Part shown: piece by piece, positions 46,532 through 57,272 of the stretch
How positions within the stretch are numbered: position 1 is the stretch's first letter
Layout of the letters: each line of letters opens with the position of its first letter
Origin: a virus
Virus record (IMG/VR): IMGVR_UViG_3300032562_000004
Coordinates: 62,001 to 126,000 of that record
DNA: 64,000 bases
Reading direction: 5' to 3' (one strand)
Made by a program: the position numbers and the translations under genes
Notes under the pieces: model-generated
The model's database searches: none
What the model saw: only the letters and a program-made list of their open reading frames with translations
Told to the model about the DNA's origin: nothing

Positions 46532-48506
46532 TCTTTAATTCATCAATTTCTGACTTGAGTTCTTTAATTGCCTCAATCAGAAGTGGTACTAATCTTTCAT
46601 AGTTAATTGTTAAGTATTGGCTATCAATTGGTGCTGGAGAAACAATTTCAGGTAATACGGATTGAACGTCTTGAGCAGAAACACCAACTTCACGCTTGGC
46701 AGTATATCCAAGAGCTTGTGCAGTTTCATTAGCCTCATAATAGAAACCATTTAATGCCATTACTTTATCCAAAGGATTCTGTATTGGACCTAAATTAGTT
46801 TTTAATCTCATATCAGAGTAATAGGCAGTAATATTACCTGTGGCATTTAAATTACCACCGCCTGGAGCAGAAGTTCCTAAACCTAATGAGTTATGCTGAA
46901 CATCATTTCCTGTACCAACAGATTGATTAATGGTGTAAGAAGTGATATTACTTGCGTTACCTGGAATATTACCTGAAACATTAGAACCAGATACAGAACT
47001 TGCTACGGCTGCAGTACCAGAAATACTAATTGGCCATGTTCCAGAAGCACCAGTACCAGTTAATGTTGGAGAATACGAATTGTAGTTTCCAGCATACAAT
47101 ACTTGTGAAGAACCAATAGTTAAGTTACTAAAATTGGTCTGTGAAGTTGTTGCAGCATTACCAGAGATACTAATTGCGTAAGTTCCAGTAATATTTGTTT
47201 GAGTGATACTTGTTACACGACCTGTGGCATCAACAGTTAACACAGGAATAGCACTTACGCTACCATATGTACCAGCAGAAGCACCAGAAGTAGGGAATCT
47301 GGCTGCAGGTATAGTACCTTGAGTTAAATATGTAGCATTTGCTGCATTTGTATTGGCAGCATTCACCCAACCAGTTAAAACAGCAACATTTGAAGAAATG
47401 CTGTTATTTAATGTTGCAACATTTGAACTAATACTTGAATTTAATGTTGATACATTTGAACTTACACTAGCATTTAATGTTGCCACGTTGGCAATCAAAT
47501 AATTGTTGAGTGTATTGAAATTAGAGGTTGCGGTAGCATTAATAGCTGCTGTATTTGCGGCTAATAATGAATTAACAGCAATAATTGAGTTATTTAATGT
47601 ATTTGCCGCAGTTTGTGATGCCAATCCATTAGAATTTACAGTAATTACCGAATCACTAATCAGGTTAGCAGTAAGAATCTTAGAATAACTTGATGGATTA
47701 TTAACATCACGAATATCCCAATATTGTGAAGATTCATTCCAACGAATATAAGCGTTTGCTGAAGCTCCACGATAAACACCAAAAGTACTAATTACACCAG
47801 AACCACTATTGGCATTAAGAGTGAAATTATTAGAACTATTGACTGTTGAACCTGTAATAACAAAGTTACCTGCTACTTGAAGTTGTCCTAAAATTGTAGC
47901 ATTGTTATTAATATTTAAAGAAGAACCAGTAATACTTTGTGTGGCAATAAAGTCGGTAGCATTAACATCATTGGTTACGTTAATATATCTGGCAGCGTTA
48001 ATATTTGCTGAGAATGATGCGTTTTGTGCAACAGTTAATGTATTTTGTAATGAAGTGGCACCAACTACATTCAATGTGTTGCCTACGTTTGATGAACCAA
48101 CCAATGTACTAGATTGATAAACAATAAGATTGGCACCAACAGAAGCAGAGTTAGCTACTTGTAGACCTGTATTAGCACCTAATGCCAATAGAGGACCACC
48201 AATATTTGCCTGACCTGAATTGGTCAAACCAATTGTTGTATTTGTAAAGTATACTTGAGTATCAACACGAAGATTGTTTTGAATATAAGCAGAAGAACCA
48301 GTACCTTGTACTTGTAATTGACCTGCAACAACAGCATTATTGGCAACTTGCAAACCTAATGTGGGATCATTTAGATAAAGAGTTCCTGTTGGCTTAATAT
48401 AATTATTAGCCGCCATATTGTTATTTTCTTGAGCCAAAGCATTAATGGTAACCAATTGGTCACCAAAAGTATTGGCGTAACTTAATAGGGTAACTGTATT
48501 AGCCAT
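46524..48506 (-). CDS. Tail fibre protein with S74 intramolecular chaperone
   Basis: A 660-residue protein. A beta-helical, Asn/Thr/Ser-rich shaft (repeated STLNSSISSNVATLNNSISS) fills residues 1-550. The last 100 residues are a Peptidase_S74 chaperone domain: YYSDMRLKTNLGPIQNPLDK, REVGVSAQDVQSVLPEIV, then a C-terminal coiled coil EAIKELKSEIDELKKK. The SDMRLKxN motif supplies the autocleavage Ser that releases the folded trimeric fibre. Probably a side or long fibre tip. Confidence 0.88.
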   Translation of the reverse strand: MANTVTLLSYANTFGDQLVTINALAQENNNMAANNYIKPTGTLYLNDPTLGLQVANNAVVAGQLQVQGTGSSAYIQNNLRVDTQVYFTNTTIGLTNSGQANIGGPLLALGANTGLQVANSASVGANLIVYQSSTLVGSSNVGNTLNVVGATSLQNTLTVAQNASFSANINAARYINVTNDVNATDFIATQSITGSSLNINNNATILGQLQVAGNFVITGSTVNSSNNFTLNANSGSGVISTFGVYRGASANAYIRWNESSQYWDIRDVNNPSSYSKILTANLISDSVITVNSNGLASQTAANTLNNSIIAVNSLLAANTAAINATATSNFNTLNNYLIANVATLNASVSSNVSTLNSSISSNVATLNNSISSNVAVLTGWVNAANTNAANATYLTQGTIPAARFPTSGASAGTYGSVSAIPVLTVDATGRVTSITQTNITGTYAISISGNAATTSQTNFSNLTIGSSQVLYAGNYNSYSPTLTGTGASGTWPISISGTAAVASSVSGSNVSGNIPGNASNITSYTINQSVGTGNDVQHNSLGLGTSAPGGGNLNATGNITAYYSDMRLKTNLGPIQNPLDKVMALNGFYYEANETAQALGYTAKREVGVSAQDVQSVLPEIVSPAPIDSQYLTINYERLVPLLIEAIKELKSEIDELKKK

Positions 48507-48509
48507 GGA

Positions 48510-48731
48510 TTAATTGCTCTTTTCTAATAGTTTCATCAATAATACTTTTAGTTCACCTAATTCTTCTTTTATATTATTGATATCGGATTTCATAGTATTT
48601 ATTTCAGATGCTTGGCTGGCCAATCTGTTTCTTTTACGATAATATTCTTGTAATCCGTTCTTATCATTATTAATAAGAGCCATAGAATTAGTATCACGAA
48701 CCAATGTGGTGTTAGGTATTTGTATTAACAT
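48510..48731 (-). CDS. Small coiled-coil protein between fibre genes
   Basis: A 73-residue protein: MLIQIPNTTLVRDTNSMALI, a basic YYRKRNRLASQ turn, then a coiled coil SEINTMKSDINNIKEELGEL. Placed 3 nt after the 2119-residue gene and 3 nt before the S74 fibre gene. Small proteins of this kind (beta arm plus coiled coil) are widespread in marine T4-like fibre clusters; likely a virion or assembly part. Confidence 0.6.
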   Translation of the reverse strand: MLIQIPNTTLVRDTNSMALINNDKNGLQEYYRKRNRLASQASEINTMKSDINNIKEELGELKVLLMKLLEKSN

Positions 48732-48733
48732 GA

Positions 48734-51700
48734 TTAGTTGGTAGTATTAACGTTAGCAGGAAGAGCAATGGCACGCAAATCACTCAAATAAGGCACAGCA
48801 GTTTTATCTGTTGTTGTCAAAATAACTTTAATAACAAATTGATTGAATGATGTGTATGTTTGGCCATTAGAACTTGTATAAGAAACATATCCTTGGTCAA
48901 CACCAGCAGTACCAGGAGCAAAAGTATACTCATTTACATCTGTTCTATATTGTGAATACAATGTGTCTGAGCTATTTGTCTTGGTCATTAACTGCCAATT
49001 ACCACTTTCAAATGTTTGTGTGTCGTTACGATTTAAAATCTTATAATAAACGGTGATATCAGTATTAACCGGTCTGTAAGCAGTAATGTAAACATTTAAA
49101 TCGCCAGAATCATTTCCTGCTGCTAGCACAACTTTCTTAGTAACATATTTTGCAAGAGCAGGACCACCAGAAGCAGATGTTTCACCAGTAACGGTTGCTG
49201 TTGCTTGAGCAGTATTAGAACCAGTAATTGTGATGGTTGGTGTTGTGATATAACCTTGTCCACCAGAAGTAATAGCAATCGATATTACATTACCACTAGA
49301 ATTCAAATTAGCAACAGCACTAGCTTGAACACCATTTTTACCTGTAGGTGCAGAAATTGTAACGGCTACGTTTGCATTACTATAACCTGTACCTGCATTA
49401 GTAATATTAATTAAATTATTAGACAAAGAACAATTATTAATATTCCAATTAATTGCAAATGTGGACAATCCAGCATCAGAAAGAATTGGACTTACATATT
49501 GGTCATTAGATGATAATGTAGCATTCAAAATAAATGAAGTATTTGAATTTGCTAAAAGAATACGTTCACCATTACCGTCATTCAAATAAATGTTGTCAGG
49601 TTGTGATGTACCATATTTACCTGGAGTAATATTAGTAAATCCTGATGTTAAACCAGAAGCTAATGTGGCGTTATACTGATAGGTAATTCCAGTTGTTGTA
49701 GGAACAAAATCAGTTGTTGTTACGTTGAAAGCATCAACCAAAACATTATTTGCCGTAATTGTTGTTACTGTATTAGAAACATTATTGGCATTTTTAAAAT
49801 ATGTTAATGCTTGGTCAATCAATGTACGTCTTGGTAATTTGTTAGGAACAACAAACTCAATAGATGGGGTAACACTTGTGTTAAAGATACAAGCATCAGC
49901 AACAAACATTAAATCTTGATTCTGATCGGCCGTCCAAGTTTGCGAATTTTGTGATAAAAATAAAGAACCAATATATGGTGCAGAACCAATCTTAGTTACA
50001 ACGGAAGGTGTTGCATCTGTTGGTAAATTTTTGACAGATGATGATACTGCAATATCTCCACTTGAAGCACTCCATAAAGTATATTCATCAGAGTTTGATT
50101 TAACAATAAACGCATACAATACACCAGGTTGAATATAAACTGGAGCGTTAAATTCAAATTCTGTATATGCTGTTGGATCCAAATATTGTGGAGTAGAAGA
50201 TACATTGATCATATCTGGTGTTAATGTTACAATAGAATGATCTAATGTTGCACCATTTGGATAACCATTTAATGTTCCAACAATTGATAATGTTATTGGT
50301 GAATTATCATTAGGTTTAGTTGCAAAGAATAATTTGATAGAATTTAAGAACAACCCATTTGGATAATTATCAACAGAAATTTCAAATGTTTGAGCCACAG
50401 GATCATAAGGACTGTAAGACTTAACAGTATTAGATATTGTTTGTTGATTTACTTGTGTAAATGTATTCTTGGCACCAGCAGGAGAAGCACCAAAATCAAT
50501 ACCTTGTGAAGTTGTTTGTAGACCTTCAGCGTAGAATGATGCCTGTGCATAGGTTGAATAACTATTGGCATTGAAATTGGAACCATTATCTAATTGTAAT
50601 ACTCTCTGACCTGTATGGAATGTACCAGCAGGAATATTAAAGATGCCATAGAATGAACCATGTTTATCTGTTTTGAGTGATCCAATAGAATAAACATCTC
50701 CAACGGCAGCCGTTACTGGAGTTGCCAACACCAATGTATTATTAGCAGCATAGTAATTTGAAATTACTGCTGATTGACCAATTGCACCACCAGTACAGAA
50801 ATAAACAGTATTACCTGTATAATAACCATTTGCAGAAGATGCCAATGAAGAAATTTGAACTGTATTATTACTGTTATTGGCAGAAACTACACGGCCGCCA
50901 TTATGATTTTGTTTTACAAAAGATCCACTTGCTGTTGTTGAAACATAATTACCGTTTTGGTCAAAGTAAGCATTTTGAATTATTTCGCCAGCAGTACCGG
51001 TAGCAGAGTAACTTGTCGTGTAAGGATCAGAAGCAACATACAATCTTGTATTAGATGTTCCTGTGTAATTTTGTACACCAATAACTCTTGCTGTACCTGT
51101 AAATACACCTGCATTGTAATAACCAATAACATCATTAACATTAAATGTACCAGATACGCTAGTTAATTCAACTACGTTAGTTTTACGGATGTAATTTTGA
51201 ATATTTTGATTATCAAATGAAGCTTCTAGTTGTGTTTCAAACAACATGTTGCCGGCAGAAATAATAACTTCTTGTGCTTGAATATATGGTAATACAGAAA
51301 TATCAGTAATATAACCATTGTTTAGAGCATAAGTGTTACCAATATTGTCATACTGACCAACAATACTTGTTTGTTGTTGTACTTGACTTGTATATGTGGT
51401 TGTTGCAGTATAACCTACAACAGAACCATAAGGACTATTTACATTTGGATTACCATGATTTACAACAGATACACTTGAAGAATAAGATGTGCCTGAAACT
51501 GTTTGCCAATCGCCAGCAGACAACACATTGATAGCGGCTGAATTTGACTGGAATACTTGTAAATTTGGATCAGTAATTAATAATGAAGGTGCTTGATTTG
51601 TATCGACCCAATTATCTACGTTTGGTGTCAATGACAATGTGCCTTGTTGTGTAGCAAATGCAAATGGGTTTACATTAACAGTTCTAGAAGCAAATTGTTG

Positions 51701-54700
51701 AACGATTGCATTAGCAGTTGTAAATGGTAAAGAGAAATAATTTACAAGACCATCATTACCAATGTTATAACCTAATGTGCCGGAAGTAGCAGCCGATGAT
51801 AATCCCATATTGTAAGCAAGTGCAAGAGCTTTTAATGGATAGTTATTAACAGTCTGCATTGCAGTCAATTGTTTGCTACGTTTATTAATTGTTGCTGCAT
51901 AATCTGGATTGGCAGTATCAGCAGTTGCGTAACTGGAGAAGTCATCAACCATAATACCATTTTTGAATCGATTTAATCCATAAGCATCAGAAATTTGCAA
52001 CGACTGAGCATTTTGCTCTAACATACTTAATGCTGTATAGTATTCAACATTATTAATACGAGTTTCTAAATTACCAATGTCTTGCATTGTGTAACGCTTG
52101 TGCGGTACAGAAACAACAGATAAGTCAGAAACATAACCTGTTGGTGCTTCTGATGGAATATAACCAGTATATGGATTCAATGTCAATTGAGCAAGAACTA
52201 AAGAACCATCTGGTACAGAAGGCAAAATGGGATTAAGTGAAGGGGCACCTTCAATAATCTTAAAGCTTCTATCTTTGCTCAATACCAAATAGTCTTGGCG
52301 ACCAAGATAGTAAGAATAGTTACCTTCAAATAATGTAGAATCTACAGGCAAAAATAAACCATAATTAGATGCTGCATTAGAATAACGGAATACAAATGCT
52401 GATTGTGCATTTAGACGAGCGGGCCTAAAGTCAATACAATCTCTTAATGAATAGAGATTACCATTTTTGCTGGTGTATTTACCAATCTGTGAATATTGTT
52501 CTGGACTAGCAGACACACCAGAAGAAATATAAGATTGTACAGAGAAGTATCCGTCACCACCAGTGTGTTGATAGTAATTTACAAGAACTAACAAATTACC
52601 TGATGGTTGTGGAAAACCAGGTAACAATGTAATGCCAGCGTGGTCATAGTAACCATCTCGTTGGCCATTATCAAGAACATAATGTGAAGTTACATCGTAT
52701 GGTGATCCTGCACCCAACATAGCGGCAGTTGGTGTAACGCTTGGATTTTTTGTATCAATAATTTGAACAATATTTTTAACATCGGACAAATACAAACTTT
52801 GTTTTGTACCTGGAGTTACCAAACCTGCATTTTGAATGTATACTTGACCGGTTGAAGATAAAGATGGCGTAGGATTATATGTTGTATTATCAACAAATGT
52901 GTAAGTGTTGACCTGTGTACCACTTATATTAACGGCAGTTGTATTGGCATTAATTAAATTTTTACCTTTGAGTAAATAACCAGTACTATCAGCATTTTGA
53001 GCATTTACTGTAGCAATAACTGTTGCTGTAAATGCACTCAAATCAGGGAAAGCAAGAGTAGCAATGGTTGCTGTGCTATCTAAAGAAATTGAACGTGAAT
53101 TTGTTGTAAATGAAAGAATATCACCAACATTGATTGTTGAATTTGAACCTTTATTTGTAACAACAACAGTATAGTTTTGTTTAGCTAATGTTGAAGATAA
53201 TGTTGTACTTGGTGTTCCAAAATGGCGAATTGTATTGCCAAAACCAGAATAACTTAACTGTGCAGACACACCACTACCAGAAGCGGTGAAAGATACATTT
53301 CTCCACTCTTGTTGTGTTGTATAGTTTGTTCCTGTCAAAGAAGCAACATAAGGATTACCAACTTGGAACAATAATTCTGGTGACAACGGATTTTCGAGAA
53401 TTGTATTTCCAAAAGAATCTTTACCACTTGCTGCATTAATATTCGCAGAACCGTTGATAGTTGCTGGATATGAAGATTTGGCCGCAGTAACAATAGAATT
53501 TGCTTGAGCAATTGCATAGTTAATTGAGAACACAGAAGTTGTGTCTGGAATTGTTGTCCAGTTTTGATTAACGGTTGCAGTATGAGTTACGCCATTATAA
53601 GCAGCAATTGTTCTAAAATCGCCAGCATCTGTACCAGAATTGATTGAAATGGATGCGCCAACATAAGCAGAGTTGGATTGTGAAAAATAATTTGGGAAAG
53701 TAATTGTGTTTGATGTTGCAGAAACAGCAGTATTACTTGGCGCATTTAACTGTAGATTGTTTACAAAAAACTTATAAACATAGGTGTTTGATAAAGCATC
53801 ACTTATATTGTGGTCGTAAGATAAACTACGAACATTACCACTTGCTACAACAGTAGCAGAATAAGCCAAAGCGGAAGATACGTTTACGTTTGCAAGAGGT
53901 ACGCCATGTAAATCAATTTGTTGTTGTGTGGTAGTATCAAAGAATGAACCATTAGCACCACGAACAGTATCAACATAAAAATAGTTACCGTAAGACAAAT
54001 AGACTGGATTATTATTTTGTGAAGCAGTTGTTCTGGCACGATCAGTAATCAAATCTATACTTGCAGAATTTTCAACACGATAACCATGAACATATGCCAA
54101 ACCTTTACCAATACTCATAATGTAAGTATTATTTGAAGAATCTGCAGTATTTGTTTTTGGTGTTAGTTTAAAGTTATTAACAACATAATCACCATTGGTT
54201 TCATAATCACGTTTTGCAAAATAATCATCAATTACAGAGTAAACAGAGCCGTCAACTAATTTGGCAATAGAACCATTGGTAATACGAAGAAGTTCAATAA
54301 AACCATCATCATCGCCAAACAATAATGGTCGTGTTTCAAGTGTTAAACTGATTTGATAGCGATCCGCACCAGGAGCTTGATAGTTAGAAGCACCAACGGC
54401 AGGGTCTAATAAAGAAGCATCAGAAATATAATCAACAATAGTTTCTGTGGCATTTAAACCAACTCGTAAACTTGGGACATTATCATATTTGTCAAGAATT
54501 ATAGTTTGCGGATTAACCTGTACAAAAGTACCAGAAGAAATAGTTTCGCCTGAAGCATTAACATAACTTCCCGCAATATAAAATACGCCTTGTGCAATAG
54601 AAGCAACAGAAGATGAGCCTGTTGCTGAAGTTAATTGAGCTTGAGCAGCTAAATTAGACGTAGTTGCGTAGATTACAGAACCATTGGTAAATTGATTACC

Positions 54701-55093
54701 AGATTTATATGTAACAATTAAGGTTGGAGGATCACCCACACCGGTAACACCTGTTGCAGCTGCCACAGCAATAACTTTAGCTAAAACTGTACCTGTGGCG
54801 TCTTGAATTAATAAACCATTAAACTGATTGACATCTATAGATGCATTGTTATATGTTGGTTGTAATTTAATATAATAACAATTTAGATTTGTCGTTACTT
54901 GACCGCCAGTAACAGGAGAATTTGCTGCAAAAATATTATCAGCAAAAGAGCTAATTTGATTCTGGAGAATTGTCTGAGATTGAGTTAACTCACGAGCTTG
55001 TACGGCAAAACCAGGTTTAAAAAGAACTCGGTGATAATTTTTTGCCGGATCAAAATCATCATAATATGGTGAAATGTTAAAATTCTGAGACAT
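48734..55093 (-). CDS. Giant baseplate-associated structural protein (DUF4815 type)
   Basis: A 2119-residue protein. The N-terminus SQNFNISPYYDDFDPAKNYH, RVLFKPGFAVQARELTQSQT and LQNQISSFADNIFA is the DUF4815 signature of large virion proteins in cyanophage-type T4 phages. Later parts contain a RDCIDFRPARLN block, coiled segments (LETRINNVEYYTALSMLEQN), and near the C-terminus a GG-x-GY beta module (GTGYSNANVAVTI, GGQGYITTPTITITG). It probably sits at the baseplate rim as the base of fibres (functional counterpart of gp9/gp10-12). No enzymatic motif recognised. Confidence 0.85.
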   Translation of the reverse strand: MSQNFNISPYYDDFDPAKNYHRVLFKPGFAVQARELTQSQTILQNQISSFADNIFAANSPVTGGQVTTNLNCYYIKLQPTYNNASIDVNQFNGLLIQDATGTVLAKVIAVAAATGVTGVGDPPTLIVTYKSGNQFTNGSVIYATTSNLAAQAQLTSATGSSSVASIAQGVFYIAGSYVNASGETISSGTFVQVNPQTIILDKYDNVPSLRVGLNATETIVDYISDASLLDPAVGASNYQAPGADRYQISLTLETRPLLFGDDDGFIELLRITNGSIAKLVDGSVYSVIDDYFAKRDYETNGDYVVNNFKLTPKTNTADSSNNTYIMSIGKGLAYVHGYRVENSASIDLITDRARTTASQNNNPVYLSYGNYFYVDTVRGANGSFFDTTTQQQIDLHGVPLANVNVSSALAYSATVVASGNVRSLSYDHNISDALSNTYVYKFFVNNLQLNAPSNTAVSATSNTITFPNYFSQSNSAYVGASISINSGTDAGDFRTIAAYNGVTHTATVNQNWTTIPDTTSVFSINYAIAQANSIVTAAKSSYPATINGSANINAASGKDSFGNTILENPLSPELLFQVGNPYVASLTGTNYTTQQEWRNVSFTASGSGVSAQLSYSGFGNTIRHFGTPSTTLSSTLAKQNYTVVVTNKGSNSTINVGDILSFTTNSRSISLDSTATIATLAFPDLSAFTATVIATVNAQNADSTGYLLKGKNLINANTTAVNISGTQVNTYTFVDNTTYNPTPSLSSTGQVYIQNAGLVTPGTKQSLYLSDVKNIVQIIDTKNPSVTPTAAMLGAGSPYDVTSHYVLDNGQRDGYYDHAGITLLPGFPQPSGNLLVLVNYYQHTGGDGYFSVQSYISSGVSASPEQYSQIGKYTSKNGNLYSLRDCIDFRPARLNAQSAFVFRYSNAASNYGLFLPVDSTLFEGNYSYYLGRQDYLVLSKDRSFKIIEGAPSLNPILPSVPDGSLVLAQLTLNPYTGYIPSEAPTGYVSDLSVVSVPHKRYTMQDIGNLETRINNVEYYTALSMLEQNAQSLQISDAYGLNRFKNGIMVDDFSSYATADTANPDYAATINKRSKQLTAMQTVNNYPLKALALAYNMGLSSAATSGTLGYNIGNDGLVNYFSLPFTTANAIVQQFASRTVNVNPFAFATQQGTLSLTPNVDNWVDTNQAPSLLITDPNLQVFQSNSAAINVLSAGDWQTVSGTSYSSSVSVVNHGNPNVNSPYGSVVGYTATTTYTSQVQQQTSIVGQYDNIGNTYALNNGYITDISVLPYIQAQEVIISAGNMLFETQLEASFDNQNIQNYIRKTNVVELTSVSGTFNVNDVIGYYNAGVFTGTARVIGVQNYTGTSNTRLYVASDPYTTSYSATGTAGEIIQNAYFDQNGNYVSTTASGSFVKQNHNGGRVVSANNSNNTVQISSLASSANGYYTGNTVYFCTGGAIGQSAVISNYYAANNTLVLATPVTAAVGDVYSIGSLKTDKHGSFYGIFNIPAGTFHTGQRVLQLDNGSNFNANSYSTYAQASFYAEGLQTTSQGIDFGASPAGAKNTFTQVNQQTISNTVKSYSPYDPVAQTFEISVDNYPNGLFLNSIKLFFATKPNDNSPITLSIVGTLNGYPNGATLDHSIVTLTPDMINVSSTPQYLDPTAYTEFEFNAPVYIQPGVLYAFIVKSNSDEYTLWSASSGDIAVSSSVKNLPTDATPSVVTKIGSAPYIGSLFLSQNSQTWTADQNQDLMFVADACIFNTSVTPSIEFVVPNKLPRRTLIDQALTYFKNANNVSNTVTTITANNVLVDAFNVTTTDFVPTTTGITYQYNATLASGLTSGFTNITPGKYGTSQPDNIYLNDGNGERILLANSNTSFILNATLSSNDQYVSPILSDAGLSTFAINWNINNCSLSNNLINITNAGTGYSNANVAVTISAPTGKNGVQASAVANLNSSGNVISIAITSGGQGYITTPTITITGSNTAQATATVTGETSASGGPALAKYVTKKVVLAAGNDSGDLNVYITAYRPVNTDITVYYKILNRNDTQTFESGNWQLMTKTNSSDTLYSQYRTDVNEYTFAPGTAGVDQGYVSYTSSNGQTYTSFNQFVIKVILTTTDKTAVPYLSDLRAIALPANVNTTN

Positions 55094-55096
55094 TTT

Positions 55097-55834
55097 TTAT
55101 TTTACCTTAGTTAGCATTTGTTTTCCGTCCACACTTTTATATTTCCAAGAATAAACAGTTTTGTATTTAATCTTATTTATTCGACTATATTCCATTAAAT
55201 CATCAATCAATGTTGTTTGTTTCGTTTGTGGATCATACAAAGCCCACTTATTCATTCTTTTTAATTTCATCTTTTGTTTGGTTTCATCATTATGTTTTTT
55301 ACCAAACATTCCAACTTTATTATCTTTTAAATATTCTTTTCGAGACTCGCTCTGTTTTTTCTTGGTATCAACTGAATGATTTTTACCCACCATTGAAGTC
55401 TTTGCTGCTTGTAAAAACTTTTCATTTGCTTTGGTGCCATACATTGGATGGTTTTTTCCACTCAAAGCATTTCTTTTTGTTCCAACACTAATATTATGTC
55501 TTTGTTCTTTGGTGAGGGGTTCTCTTTTAATGCCGAGCATACCTTTTCTACCACCAACACAACTATTATAACCATTTGGAACTAAAGTATTATGTTCTTG
55601 TATAAAAAATGGTTCCATTATAGTTAAACAATGTTCTACGTCCCAACTTTCATATATTACTTCCCACTTAAAATTGTCCCAACCATGTTTTCTGATTGAT
55701 TTATGAAAAACAAAAGGACTATTATGTTTTGCTTTCTGTTTATGTTGATATTTTCTCTTTTTCAACGCATTAATAGTAAAACCAACATACTTTTTACCTG
55801 TTACCACATTTGTTACTGTATAAATTATAGCCAT
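55097..55834 (-). CDS. GIY-YIG homing endonuclease in the baseplate cluster
   Basis: A 245-residue protein. The N-terminal AIIYTVTNVVTGKKYVGFTI, LKKRKYQHKQ and NFKWEVIYESWDVEHCLTIM...PFFIQEH form the GIY-YIG nuclease domain. NUMOD3 repeats (KNHPMYGTKANE, NKVGMFGKKHNDETKQKMKL) and an HTH-like end (LMEYSRINKIKYKTVYSWKY) bind DNA. Inserted between gp8 and the giant structural gene. Its ribosome binding site is inside a hairpin (55842-55861). Confidence 0.92.
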   Translation of the reverse strand: MAIIYTVTNVVTGKKYVGFTINALKKRKYQHKQKAKHNSPFVFHKSIRKHGWDNFKWEVIYESWDVEHCLTIMEPFFIQEHNTLVPNGYNSCVGGRKGMLGIKREPLTKEQRHNISVGTKRNALSGKNHPMYGTKANEKFLQAAKTSMVGKNHSVDTKKKQSESRKEYLKDNKVGMFGKKHNDETKQKMKLKRMNKWALYDPQTKQTTLIDDLMEYSRINKIKYKTVYSWKYKSVDGKQMLTKVK

Positions 55835-55841
55835 TTTATAT

Positions 55842-55861
55842 CTCCTAATAGATTATAGGAG
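55842..55861 (-). promoter_or_regulatory. Hairpin that hides the endonuclease ribosome binding site
   Basis: CTCCTA/TAGGAG (6 bp, 8-nt loop). On the minus strand the 3' arm is the AGGAG Shine-Dalgarno 7 nt before the GIY-YIG start. Pairing would block ribosome binding on transcripts that contain both arms, a control known for I-TevI in T4. Confidence 0.6.
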
Positions 55862-55880
55862 TATATATGCAAAAAGTCTT

Positions 55881-57245
55881 TTAGAACCCGAGCACAAATC
55901 TAAATTGTTCAATTCCATCAGAACTTCTTGTAACGCCGCTTCGGTTTTCAATAACTGACAAATATCCTGAAAATGGTACAAAGTCTGGTGTGCTAACGGC
56001 TAATAATGTTCTTGCTGTTCCAGAATTATTTCCGTAAAGTGTTGCGTTAAGTGTTGGAGTTCCTGATATATTTATGATGCTAACCACATTGGTTGCTTGA
56101 TTAAAACTTAAAACTGTTCCAACATAAGATGCTGTTTCTAAAGAAGTGCCCTGATAAACTAACTCATCAGAAACATAAGAACCAAATCCTGGGGCAACAA
56201 TTAAATCGGTAGAAACTTTATAAATTGAGCCGTTTGCTGGAAGTGGATAGAGACTATTTGTGGTAGGATTGGCAAGAACACCAACTTGTCGGTAATCAAT
56301 ATCAGTTGGAATAATACCACCTTCAGAGCCATTGAACTCACAGGTAAGCATTACACGTGAACATCCTAATTCTGAAACAGGATCAAATCCATGACCACCA
56401 ATCGGAGAGCTGTCGGCGTCAAGTATGGCGCCTGATCCAAGCGCACTGCTTACTGAGATACTATAATAAGTATAATTTGATCCTGGATTGGTTACAGAGA
56501 CATCGGTAATAATACCATTTGCCACTTGTGGAGTACCAGCTGCACCAATACCATCGCCAGAAATTGTAATGGTAATTGCCGCATTGGATGTATCATAACC
56601 AGAACCACCATTGAGAACATTAATTACTTCAATATCACCACGACCAGCAGCAGAACCTAATGGATTTGGTGTATTTTGTCCTACTGGAACAGGAATCCAG
56701 TTGGCATCCATAAAATTCTTTTTGTTGCCGGCATCAATCGTATACATGTATTTCCATTTGTATCCGTCTGTGCCAATGTAGATGTTATCTGTTCCGTAAC
56801 TTCCTGGTTGAAAGAATGGTTCATTTACAGAAGTACCGCCATTGGCATTCCATAGACACTTGAATACTTGGTCATAACGATTTCTAACATAAAAACGTAA
56901 ATTTAAATAACCATTTTGGTCAAGTGAAAACATATCAATACTATCTTGATAATAATCATAAACAGTACCAGATACCCAATCAATTCTTTGGATTACGGGA
57001 GAAATATTATTTGAATTGACCAATTTTGCAACAAACATATTGTTGAAAACGGCCTTAATGTATTGTTGGTCTTGTGTTGGTGTTGGTGGAGCTGAATCAC
57101 TACTCCACGGATCAACACGGGATAAAAACACATAAAGTGTTCCAATAGGAGTTCCTGTTACTGGTAAAACAGCCACAGGTGCGTAATAAGTTTGCTCTAC
57201 TTGAGAAACTTTTGCGCCATAAGTTAAAAGGTCTATATTTGCCAT
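55881..57245 (-). CDS. 8: Baseplate wedge protein gp8
   Basis: A 454-residue protein (T4 gp8: 334). LYVFLSRVDPWSSDSAPPTP corresponds to IFITFGRSEPWSSNENEVGF of T4; QRIDWVSGTVYDYYQD, GTDGYKWKYMYTID and the C-terminal YLSVIENRSGV through EQFRFVLGF also match. About 120 extra residues in the middle contain a GGSGY beta module (NGGSGYDTSNAAITITISGD) and a VYQG module (SDELVYQGTSLETASYVGTV). Confidence 0.88.
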   Translation of the reverse strand: MANIDLLTYGAKVSQVEQTYYAPVAVLPVTGTPIGTLYVFLSRVDPWSSDSAPPTPTQDQQYIKAVFNNMFVAKLVNSNNISPVIQRIDWVSGTVYDYYQDSIDMFSLDQNGYLNLRFYVRNRYDQVFKCLWNANGGTSVNEPFFQPGSYGTDNIYIGTDGYKWKYMYTIDAGNKKNFMDANWIPVPVGQNTPNPLGSAAGRGDIEVINVLNGGSGYDTSNAAITITISGDGIGAAGTPQVANGIITDVSVTNPGSNYTYYSISVSSALGSGAILDADSSPIGGHGFDPVSELGCSRVMLTCEFNGSEGGIIPTDIDYRQVGVLANPTTNSLYPLPANGSIYKVSTDLIVAPGFGSYVSDELVYQGTSLETASYVGTVLSFNQATNVVSIINISGTPTLNATLYGNNSGTARTLLAVSTPDFVPFSGYLSVIENRSGVTRSSDGIEQFRFVLGF

Positions 57246-57272
57246 GATTTATTTATTCGTTAATTTCCAGCT

